Made by a program: the position numbers and the translations under genes
The notes under the pieces: generated by a model
Told to the model about the DNA's origin: nothing
What the model saw: only the letters and a program-made list of their open reading frames with translations
Databases searched by the model: none
In this document: in pieces, positions 1-5,288 of the stretch
Layout of the letters: every line of letters starts with the position of its first letter
How positions within the stretch are numbered: the first letter of the stretch is position 1
Assembly (NCBI GenBank): GCA_032117095.1
Contig: JAULZZ010000106.1
Coordinates: 1 to 5,508, forward strand
Length of the DNA: 5,508 nucleotides
Direction of reading: 5' to 3'
From: REEB470 sp032117095
GTDB taxonomy: Bacteria; Bacillota; Bacilli; Paenibacillales; YIM-B00363

Positions 1-515
1 CGACATACGCCATCGTCATCAAGCACGACCCCGAGAAATTCCCAACTTTCGTACTTTTGGACGAGCCCTTCTACTTCATACCGCCGTACTTGCTCATCGA
101 GTGCATACAATAGCTGTTGCCCCGTCGTCGCCCCTGCAAACGCAGTACGATGGTGTTTTGTCCCACCAAACCGCCGAAAATCTAGCAGCCCTTCGGGCGT
201 ACGGTTGAACATGACCCCCATACGATCCATTAAGTGAATAATCCCGGGCGCCGCTTCGCACATTGCTTTGACGGGCGGTTGGTTCGCTAAAAAATCTCCT
301 CCATAAATCGTATCGTCAAAGTGTTCCCAAGGGGAATCCCCTTCCCCTTTCGTATTGACCGCACCGTTGATGCCTCCTTGGGCACAAACCGAATGCGAAC
401 GTTTTACTGGTACGAGCGAAAATAAATCGACTTTGATGCCTGCTTCGGCGACTTTGATCGCCGCCATCAATCCAGCCAGTCCCCCACCGACGATGATTAC
501 ACGCGATTGACTCAT
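1..515 (-). CDS. sdhA: Succinate dehydrogenase flavoprotein subunit, N-terminal part (runs off left edge)
   Basis: Catalytic subunit of complex II: it oxidises succinate to fumarate on a covalently bound FAD and passes electrons to the iron-sulfur subunit on the inner face of the membrane. The 171 visible codons translate to a close match to Bacillus SdhA as I remember it. The dinucleotide-binding GGGLAG lies at residues 10-15. RSHSVCAQGG at 39-48 contains His41, the expected FAD attachment site. Further on come the family stretches WEHFDDT, YGGDFLANQ, HHRTAFAGATTGQQLLYALD and WEFLGVVLDDD. The ATG at 515 is preceded by GGGAGGG six bases upstream and gives the usual family N-terminus. The frame is open to the window edge, so about two thirds of the protein is missing. 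It lies downstream of sdhC on the same strand, and sdhB is expected next. Confidence 0.97.
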   Translation of the reverse strand, partial: MSQSRVIIVGGGLAGLMAAIKVAEAGIKVDLFSLVPVKRSHSVCAQGGINGAVNTKGEGDSPWEHFDDTIYGGDFLANQPPVKAMCEAAPGIIHLMDRMGVMFNRTPEGLLDFRRFGGTKHHRTAFAGATTGQQLLYALDEQVRRYEVEGLVQKYESWEFLGVVLDDDGVC

Positions 516-520
516 TGTAT

Positions 521-528
521 TCCCTCCC
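521..528 (-). promoter_or_regulatory. Ribosome binding site of sdhA
   Basis: On the minus strand this reads GGGAGGGA, six bases before the ATG at 515. It supports independent initiation of sdhA despite the long gap after sdhC. Confidence 0.75.
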
Positions 529-594
529 GAATTTCCATGGTCGTATGTTTATTTGTCCGCTTGTCCTGCATTGATACGAAACACGGTTTGAATA

Positions 595-649
595 CAGATG
601 TCTATTGGTTAAAAATCTTTTTTTCTCTTAATAGAAATATAGACCTCTG
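595..649 (-). repeat. Inverted repeat, possible mRNA hairpin between sdhC and sdhA
   Basis: On the minus strand, CAGAGGTCTAT (649-639) can pair with ATAGACATCTG (605-595), giving ten base pairs with one G-A mismatch around a 33-nt A/T-rich loop. It starts 12 nt after the sdhC stop codon. No U-run follows the distal arm, so it is not an ordinary terminator. A processing or stability element in the sdh mRNA is possible. The stem is moderate and the loop is large, so chance pairing cannot be excluded. Confidence 0.4.
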
Positions 650-660
650 CATAAATGTTT

Positions 661-1308
661 TTAATCAGTGGTTCGTATGAGGGCAAAGGATTCGTCCAAA
701 AAGGCATTGAACGCCAAGATAAACATCGTCGAACAGACCAAAAACAATAAAATCGTCGCCACCGAGGACACGCGCTGCGCCCGTTGCCCAATCGTAATGC
801 CCCACGACACAAAAAACGACCACAATCCATTAGAAAAATGAAACACAGATGCGACAATCCCAACGATATACAGCCAGTAGTACAGCGGGTCCGTGGCAAT
901 GTCGTGCATCAAAGCACCCAGCCCATCGACTTCCACGGTTCCCATCGCCACTTGGACGCGGGTCGACCACATGTGCCAAATCAAAAACACGAACGCCATG
1001 ATCCCTGTGATCCGTTGCAACGAGAACATCATGTTGCGCCAATAGCTGTAGCGAATCGTATTGTTTCGCGATTGGTAAGCAACGTATAGCCCATATCCGC
1101 CATGATACAACAGAGGAAGCCAAATAAATAAAATTTCTAACACGAGCAAGAGAGGCAAGTCGTGGATCGCTTGCACTTTCTTGTCAAATGCCTGTGCACC
1201 GCCTTGGAATGCGGCATAGTTGGTCAACATGTGCACGAGCATAAAACCACCGAGCGGGACGACCCCTAAGAGCGAATGAATTTTGCGGTGTAAATAAGAA
1301 TTTCCCAT
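661..1308 (-). CDS. sdhC: Succinate dehydrogenase cytochrome b558 subunit
   Basis: Membrane anchor of complex II: it binds two b haems and carries electrons from the SdhA/SdhB head to menaquinone. The 215-residue protein has the Bacillus b558 plan of about five membrane helices. The four expected haem-ligand histidines sit one per helix: His26 (MLVHML), His69 (LLYHGGYG), His112 (LIWHMW) and His157 (VFHFSNGLWSF). Other family stretches are LHRKIHSLLGVVPLG at the N-terminus, LQRITGI around 97-103 and the WGIT after helix IV. The frame is open to 1335, but the ATG at 1308 is preferred because AGGAGG (1322-1317) lies eight bases before it and because MGNSYLHRK matches the family N-terminus. No sdhD is seen, as expected for this type. 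The gene precedes sdhA by 145 nt, a larger spacing than is usual in this operon. Confidence 0.96.
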   Translation of the reverse strand: MGNSYLHRKIHSLLGVVPLGGFMLVHMLTNYAAFQGGAQAFDKKVQAIHDLPLLLVLEILFIWLPLLYHGGYGLYVAYQSRNNTIRYSYWRNMMFSLQRITGIMAFVFLIWHMWSTRVQVAMGTVEVDGLGALMHDIATDPLYYWLYIVGIVASVFHFSNGLWSFFVSWGITIGQRAQRVSSVATILLFLVCSTMFILAFNAFLDESFALIRTTD

Positions 1309-1316
1309 CTGCCTAA

Positions 1317-1322
1317 CCTCCT
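1317..1322 (-). promoter_or_regulatory. Ribosome binding site that fixes the sdhC start
   Basis: A perfect AGGAGG on the minus strand, eight bases from the ATG at 1308. It selects this start over the upstream ATG at 1335, which would place the SD inside the coding region. Confidence 0.85.
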
Positions 1323-1341
1323 GCGTGATGTACAAAGTTCA

Positions 1342-1395
1342 TCTCTCATACGAAACACCTATTGAAACCGTGATTCAGTGATTCGATATGAGAGA
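1342..1395 (-). promoter_or_regulatory. Long imperfect inverted repeat in the sdhC leader (hairpin or operator)
   Basis: On the minus strand, TCTCTCATATCGAA (1395-1382) pairs with TTCGTATGAGAGA (1354-1342): 13 base pairs with one bulged T. The stem continues inward past a T-T mismatch with CAC/GTG (1380-1378 with 1358-1356). After a 4-nt bulge it ends in TGAA/TTCA (1377-1374 with 1366-1363) around a 7-nt loop. About 20 pairs form in total, ending some 20 nt before the sdhC SD. No U-run follows, so it is not a terminator. It could be a 5' leader structure that controls mRNA stability or translation, or a DNA operator. The apical palindrome TGAAACCGTGATTCA (1363-1377) resembles a catabolite-response element but is one base too long. 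The role is inferred. Confidence 0.6.
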
Positions 1396-1654
1396 AATCA
1401 TGCCCAGACGTGCAAAATTTGTCGTCACACGGCATCGCATCCTACGATTCATTATGTTATCACAATCCATACGGCATGCGCTACAATGAAAGAAGAGATG
1501 TCACACGGACTGCGCCCAGCGAAAAAGCACAGGATGTTTTGACGTACTTCCATCATACGCTTCTTTGGTGCAAAAAAAAAGGGGGGTACAACGTAGGAAA
1601 AAATTGTCGGAAAATGTTCATGCGTGTGGGTTCTTTTTTTTAGCGAACGCCAAA

Positions 1655-3553
1655 TTAAGTGGAAGTGTGCTTCTCCTGATGCGGGGGTGAACGTTCATGC
1701 TTTTCGTCGGCGGGCGATGCGTGAAGCGCATCCAAAATTTTTTGCGCCAGCACACGTCCGATGGAGATTTCTCCAAACTGTTCGACAGTCGCTTTCTTGA
1801 TCTGTTGTACACTGCCAAAGTGGCGGAGTAAAGCTTTTTTGCGCTGTGCTCCGATGCCTTCGATCGCATCGAGGGCAGACGAAAACGTACTTTGTGTGCG
1901 CTTTGTACGATGAAAAGCAATGGCAAACCGATGGACTTCATCTTGGATGCGTTGTAACAAATAAAAGACAGGGCTGTCGCGAGGGACGTGCAAAGGAACA
2001 GGGGGAAATCCGCCAAGCAATTGGGCAAACTTATGTTTCGCGTCCTTTGCTAACCCACACACAGGAATGTCCAAGCCCAATTCATCGTACAACACTTCGC
2101 GTGCTGCCTGGATTTGTCCTTTTCCGCCATCGACGAGAATGAGATCGGGCAATGGCAACTGTTCGCGCAACACTCTGACGTACCGCCGCCGAATGACTTC
2201 GCGCATCGTGGCATAATCGTCTGCCCCTTTTACCGAGCGGATGACGTACTTGCGGTATTGCTTGCGTTCCCACACGCCATCGACCATCACCACCATGACG
2301 GAAACGGGATCTACACCTTGTATATTCGAATTGTCGAACGCTTCGATCCGATGCAACGTACGTACACCGATCGCCTCACAAAGCTGCTGCAAAGCAGTCG
2401 TCGTCCGTTCATGATTGCGGGCAATCAGGCGAAACTGTTCGTCCAAAGCAAGGCGGGCATTGTCGCAGGCAAGCTGTACCATATGGAATTTCGGCCCTAT
2501 TTTTGGGATGTGTACTTTCACTTGGTATGCCTGCGAAAACGATTGGACTACCTCGTCTTCATGCAGACGTTCACCCGACATTTCTTGAGTGCTGTCCTGT
2601 GCATCTTCTACAGGCCGAGCGGGAAGATTGACTTCGGGAGGGCGGGCAGGATGGTCATGGTAATATTGTGCGACGTACGTTAAAAAATCGCCGTATGCTT
2701 CTCCATAATATGGAAACGTTGTCGCCTTACGTGCGATCATCTTCCCATCGCGTACGTACAAAAGATGGACTGCCATCCATCCGTGCTGTACCGCATAGCC
2801 GATGACATCGCGGTCCCCCCCCAGCGTAGAAACATGCTGTCGTTGCATCAATGCATCGATCGCATAAATCGTGTCACGCAACGCTTGGGCACGTTCAAAC
2901 CGCATTTGTTCGGCGGCTTCGAGCATTTGCACATGCAATTCTTGGCGAATTTCTGCTTGTCCCCCACGCAAAAACCGCGTAATTTCACGAATCATCTCGT
3001 CGTATGTCGGTTGTTCGACGACGAATACACACGGTGCCAAGCACTGCTTCATATGATAATACAAACATACCTGCTGTGGCAATGTCGTACATTTGCGCAA
3101 CGGATAAAGCCGATCGAGTAGTTTTTTCGTCTGATGCGCAGCGGTAGCATTCGGGTATGGGCCAAAATATTTGGCTTTGTCTGGCAACACACGACGAACA
3201 ATTTCGAGGCGCGGATGTTCATCGGCGGTAATCTTAATGTATGGAAACGTTTTGTCGTCTTTGAGTAAGACGTTGTATTTTGGGCGGTATTGTTTGATCA
3301 GGTTGCATTCGAGAATGAATGCTTCGAGTGCATTGGTCGTCACAATGTATTCAAAATCATGAATGTCTTGTACCAAACGTTCGGTTTTTGCATCGTGGCT
3401 CCCTGTAAAATAACTACGCACCCGATTTTTGAGCACATTTGCTTTTCCTACATAAATGACGTTGTTTTCCTCATCTTTCATCAAATAGCAGCCAGAACGC
3501 TCGGGCAACAAGGCGAGTTTATCGCGTAACGTAGCACGGTGCACCACCTTCAT
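1655..3553 (-). CDS. uvrC: Excinuclease ABC subunit C (UvrC)
   Basis: Nucleotide excision repair nuclease: it is recruited by UvrB to a damaged site and cuts 3' and then 5' of the lesion. The 632-residue protein shows every expected part. The N-terminal GIY-YIG nuclease includes GCYLMKD, YVGK, Arg44 and the probable catalytic Glu82 (ILECNLIK). The four-cysteine segment is Cys155, Cys163, Cys171 and Cys175 (QCLAPC). A UvrB-binding UVR helix pair lies near 199-234. The RNase H-like C-terminal nuclease has Asp407 (FDNSNIQG), Asp475 (LVDGGKGQ) and His541 (DEVHRFAI). Helix-hairpin-helix motifs (IEGIGAQRKKALLRHFGS) lie near 560-605. The frame stays open to 3847, but the ATG at 3553 gives the family N-terminus and follows AAGGGGG by five bases. 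It is somewhat longer than Bacillus UvrC because of an acidic linker (about 312-335) and a hydrophilic His-rich tail. A G8 run (coding strand) encodes part of Leu244-Asp247. Confidence 0.98.
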   Translation of the reverse strand: MKVVHRATLRDKLALLPERSGCYLMKDEENNVIYVGKANVLKNRVRSYFTGSHDAKTERLVQDIHDFEYIVTTNALEAFILECNLIKQYRPKYNVLLKDDKTFPYIKITADEHPRLEIVRRVLPDKAKYFGPYPNATAAHQTKKLLDRLYPLRKCTTLPQQVCLYYHMKQCLAPCVFVVEQPTYDEMIREITRFLRGGQAEIRQELHVQMLEAAEQMRFERAQALRDTIYAIDALMQRQHVSTLGGDRDVIGYAVQHGWMAVHLLYVRDGKMIARKATTFPYYGEAYGDFLTYVAQYYHDHPARPPEVNLPARPVEDAQDSTQEMSGERLHEDEVVQSFSQAYQVKVHIPKIGPKFHMVQLACDNARLALDEQFRLIARNHERTTTALQQLCEAIGVRTLHRIEAFDNSNIQGVDPVSVMVVMVDGVWERKQYRKYVIRSVKGADDYATMREVIRRRYVRVLREQLPLPDLILVDGGKGQIQAAREVLYDELGLDIPVCGLAKDAKHKFAQLLGGFPPVPLHVPRDSPVFYLLQRIQDEVHRFAIAFHRTKRTQSTFSSALDAIEGIGAQRKKALLRHFGSVQQIKKATVEQFGEISIGRVLAQKILDALHASPADEKHERSPPHQEKHTST

Positions 3554-3558
3554 CTTGT

Positions 3559-3565
3559 CCCCCTT
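3559..3565 (-). promoter_or_regulatory. Ribosome binding site of uvrC
   Basis: AAGGGGG on the minus strand, five bases before the ATG at 3553. It is a weaker match than the other SDs here, but it coincides with the start predicted from the protein family. Confidence 0.55.
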
Positions 3566-3583
3566 AAGAAATACATTACCCTT

Positions 3584-3589
3584 ATTGTA
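3584..3589 (-). promoter_or_regulatory. Possible -10 element of the uvrC promoter
   Basis: TACAAT on the minus strand, about 30 nt upstream of the uvrC ATG and preceded by an A/T-rich stretch. At 17-nt spacing the -35 position reads TGGCAT, a poor match, so this is a weak promoter call. Confidence 0.35.
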
Positions 3590-3646
3590 CCTATTTTTAT
3601 GCAACGATGCCACTTGTGCCGTGCGTACAATGTCACGTGAGCGGGA

Positions 3647-3675
3647 TTGTCGAAATGCATCGGACATGATACAAT
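3647..3675 (+). promoter_or_regulatory. Sigma-A type promoter for the potassium channel operon
   Basis: TTGTCG (3647-3652), a 17-nt spacer and TACAAT (3670-3675), with TGA directly before the -10 giving an extended -10. Transcription would begin near 3682, leaving a leader of about 34 nt before the ATG at 3716. This is the best promoter in the window. It lies inside the 162-nt divergent region shared with uvrC. Confidence 0.65.
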
Positions 3676-3697
3676 TTTGGCGAAAGAAATTCGCATC

Positions 3698-3709
3698 GGA
3701 GGGGAGGGG
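3698..3709 (+). promoter_or_regulatory. Ribosome binding site that fixes the channel start
   Basis: GGAGGGGAGGGG, a doubled SD-like purine tract ending six bases before the ATG at 3716. The frame is open from an ATG at 3658 and from an upstream TTG, but those starts lie within or before the promoter and have no SD. Confidence 0.75.
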
Positions 3710-3715
3710 CATCTG

Positions 3716-4735
3716 ATGAGGATTTTGTACATGCTTTTTTATCGCTCGTTGCGCGTAAATCACTGGATGTTGTTCGGATTTGCGGTTTTGTTCGTCGTGG
3801 GGAGTGGCTGGTTTGTTCACTGGCTCGAACCCGAAAAGTTTGACCATCCGTTCACAGGCGTCTGGTACGTCATGACGACCGTCACGACCGTTGGCTATGG
3901 CGACTATGCACCGGCCACGACCATCGGGCGGATGTTCGGGATGTTTTTGTTTATCTTTGGGGTTGCGCTCATCGGGCTACTCATCGGCAAAGTCGTAGAC
4001 GGCTTTGGGGTCCTCAAACGCAGGAAGGAGGAAGGGCGATTGGCTTATCATGGACAACAGCATGTGTTGATGGTCGGATTTAGCACAAAAACACAGATGG
4101 CGATCGATGAACTGCTCCATTCCCCCCAACACATCTCGATCGTCGTGATCGATACGCTGGCGAAAACGCCGATTGACCATGCGCAAGTGCACTACATCCA
4201 AGGCGATCCGACAAGCGAGGAAACGCTCCGGCAGGCGAATCTTCATGCAGCGCGCTCCGTCATCATTTTTGCGGACGATCGCATCGCAGACACGTCCCTC
4301 ATCGACGGGAAATCCCTGTTAATCGTCTCTACGATCGAACGGATCGCACCCCACGTATACACGACCGTAGAAATCATGCTCGAAAAACACATTGCCAACT
4401 TTGCCCACGTACAAGTCAACGATTTCATTTTGTCGCAAGAAACCATTTCTCGTCTGGCGGTACGTTCGGCATTGTCTGTCACGATGAACCACATTTTCAA
4501 CCAGTTGCTGACCCATCGTGATGGCGAAGATTTGTTCGAACTTCGTCCTGACCCCCGTTGGAAAACGTATGGCGAAGCGTTCACCGCCTTGTTGCAACAA
4601 GGCGCCACACTTATTGCCGATCGCGACAATCTCGGAATCAATCGGATGTTACACCATGACATTCCTTCTGATGCGGTGTTGTGCGTCATTTGTAATGACA
4701 CGACGTTCCAACGCATTCGTGCCGCCACCAAGTAA
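3716..4735 (+). CDS. Two-transmembrane potassium channel with RCK (TrkA-N) domain
   Basis: A membrane potassium channel of the MthK/YugO type, expected to work as a tetramer gated by its cytoplasmic ring of RCK domains. In the 339-residue protein, TM1 lies near residues 17-37, the pore helix near 46-58, the selectivity filter TTVGYGD at 57-63 and TM2 near 70-94. A basic linker (LKRRKEEGR) leads to a Rossmann fold starting at VLMVGF (117-122). The second strand ends in Asp146 (IVVIDT), and the typical GDPTSEETL follows at 163-171. About 100 further residues carry no second recognisable RCK. The nucleotide-binding loop is GFSTKT instead of GxGxxG, so ligand binding may differ from NAD-binding KTN domains. 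B. subtilis YugO is the nearest relative I can suggest. It is the first gene of a probable three-gene operon divergent from uvrC. Confidence 0.93.
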   Translation: MRILYMLFYRSLRVNHWMLFGFAVLFVVGSGWFVHWLEPEKFDHPFTGVWYVMTTVTTVGYGDYAPATTIGRMFGMFLFIFGVALIGLLIGKVVDGFGVLKRRKEEGRLAYHGQQHVLMVGFSTKTQMAIDELLHSPQHISIVVIDTLAKTPIDHAQVHYIQGDPTSEETLRQANLHAARSVIIFADDRIADTSLIDGKSLLIVSTIERIAPHVYTTVEIMLEKHIANFAHVQVNDFILSQETISRLAVRSALSVTMNHIFNQLLTHRDGEDLFELRPDPRWKTYGEAFTALLQQGATLIADRDNLGINRMLHHDIPSDAVLCVICNDTTFQRIRAATK

Positions 4736-4767
4736 ATCATCAGAAAAATTTTGACATTATTCCTTTT

Positions 4768-4774
4768 GGAGGGG
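4768..4774 (+). promoter_or_regulatory. Ribosome binding site of the 163-residue unknown gene
   Basis: GGAGGGG, eight bases before the ATG at 4783. It lies in the 47-nt gap after the channel stop codon, which has no terminator-like stem, and it supports both the gene call and operon membership. Confidence 0.75.
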
Positions 4775-4782
4775 ATACACGC

Positions 4783-5274
4783 ATGCACCCATTGTATCAA
4801 CTCGCCTACATCGAAGAAGGTGCAGATGTCTTTTACGAAGAAAACGTACACGTAGAAGAACTGTTTATACGGCAACTCGCCGACGCCACGCTCATTAAAA
4901 ATCGTCTATGGGAGCATACGTTCAACGCGGCTTCTTCCAAGTCCCATTTGACCATTCATGCCGTTGCGTGGAGCGAAGATCCGGCGGAGCCGTACAGTGC
5001 ACAAATATCCAAAACGGTGTTTGCGCATTGTGCTGTTGGGGAGGTGTTCCAGCTCAAATGGTACGTATGGAACGAAGGCCAATTTGACTTGTGGCACCAT
5101 GAACCGGTACCGCCTGCAAAACTTTTACATGCCTCAAGCGTGCTTCTCAACCATGGCTACGTTCTCGATGGTCGGATGACGACCATTTTGTATGCGGTAA
5201 TGGACCTCGATTGTCGTGCGATGCTTCTTTTTGTAAAAAAAGACGATGAAGGGCCCTCGTCTACTCATTCGTGA
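4783..5274 (+). CDS. Conserved-looking protein of unknown function, 163 residues
   Basis: I do not recognise the family. The gene is credible: it has a strong SD, fills the space between two same-strand genes, and its frame outcompetes the alternatives. The product looks soluble and cytoplasmic: there is no signal peptide or membrane helix, and the composition is mixed and slightly acidic. An N-terminal acidic part (EEGADVFYEENVHVEE) is followed by helix-like sequence (LFIRQLADATLIKNRLWEH). After that come alternating hydrophobic stretches that suggest beta strands, such as HLTIHAVAW, VFQLKWYVW and TTILYAVMDLD. The middle has several Trp and His residues, including LWHHEPVPPAKLLHASS at 102-118. 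The tail (KKDDEGPSSTHS) looks disordered. It sits 47 nt after the channel and 14 nt before a lipoprotein, so a role tied to the channel or the envelope is likely but unproven. Confidence 0.85.
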   Translation: MHPLYQLAYIEEGADVFYEENVHVEELFIRQLADATLIKNRLWEHTFNAASSKSHLTIHAVAWSEDPAEPYSAQISKTVFAHCAVGEVFQLKWYVWNEGQFDLWHHEPVPPAKLLHASSVLLNHGYVLDGRMTTILYAVMDLDCRAMLLFVKKDDEGPSSTHS

Positions 5275-5282
5275 AAGGAGGT
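5274..5282 (+). promoter_or_regulatory. Ribosome binding site of the lipoprotein gene
   Basis: AAAGGAGGT, a near-perfect SD that begins on the last base of the preceding gene's TGA and lies six bases before the ATG at 5289. The arrangement suggests translation coupled to the upstream gene. Confidence 0.85.
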
Positions 5283-5288
5283 CGTGCG

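Larger units (their letters stand above)
516..660 (-). other. 145-nt sdhC-sdhA intergenic region, no convincing gene
   Basis: A long spacer inside what should be one operon. The part nearest sdhC is A/T-rich, with a run of seven A on the minus strand around 617-623, and contains the arms of a possible hairpin (595-649). The part nearest sdhA carries the sdhA SD. A 19-codon minus-strand frame (512-571) ends in a TGA that overlaps the sdhA ATG, but no SD precedes it. No clear internal promoter or terminator is visible. Confidence 0.6.
1309..1654. other. Gene-free region between uvrC and sdhC
   Basis: This stretch should hold the end of the uvrC transcript and the promoter of sdhCAB. Besides the sdhC SD and leader inverted repeat, it contains a tandem 8-mer, GTGATTCA then GTGATTCG (1370-1385), and an A9G6 tract (1572-1586). 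I found no strong minus-strand sigma-A promoter: the best -10-like sequences (GATAAC, CATAAT around 1451-1461) have no matching -35. There is also no stem followed by a U-run downstream of uvrC. A plus-strand frame starting GTG at 1410 and a 34-codon minus-strand frame (1452-1556) lack credible SDs and are not called. Confidence 0.6.

Noticed and set aside
512..571. Nineteen-codon leader-peptide-like frame whose TGA overlaps the sdhA ATG
   Set aside because: The overlap suggests coupling, but no SD precedes its ATG, and sdhA has its own good SD inside this frame.
1452..1556. Minus-strand frame of 34 codons between uvrC and sdhC
   Set aside because: Only a weak AAAGAAG lies upstream, the composition is unremarkable, and frames of this length arise by chance.
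1410..1643. Plus-strand frame of 77 codons in the uvrC-sdhC gap
   Set aside because: It starts with GTG, has no SD at a proper distance, overlaps the A9G6 tract (Lys-Lys-Lys-Gly-Gly) and shows no protein-like pattern.
1572..1650. T-runs on the minus strand downstream of uvrC as an intrinsic terminator
   Set aside because: The T9 run is preceded by C6 with no complementary G-run, and no stable stem abuts either run, so the terminator hallmark is missing.
2114..2683. Long plus-strand open frame opposite uvrC (189 codons)
   Set aside because: It is a shadow of the uvrC reading frame: no SD, no recognisable product, and uvrC is certain.
2355..2760. Three CGTACG palindromes inside uvrC as a possible repeated site
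   Set aside because: Three hexamers in this window are only slightly above chance, and they fall in different codon contexts of a normal gene.
3554..3847. N-terminal extension of 98 codons for uvrC
   Set aside because: It crosses the divergent promoter and the channel gene, has no UvrC-like sequence, and the ATG at 3553 has an SD and the family N-terminus.
4751..4779. Promoter-like TTGACA, 17-nt spacer, GATACA between the channel and the unknown gene
   Set aside because: The -10 overlaps the SD and lies four bases from the ATG at 4783, so a transcript from it could not carry the ribosome site.
4243..4875. Long minus-strand open frame opposite the channel and unknown gene (210 codons)
   Set aside because: It is antisense to a clearly coding RCK domain, rich in Ser/Arg/Cys as expected for a shadow frame, and has no SD.
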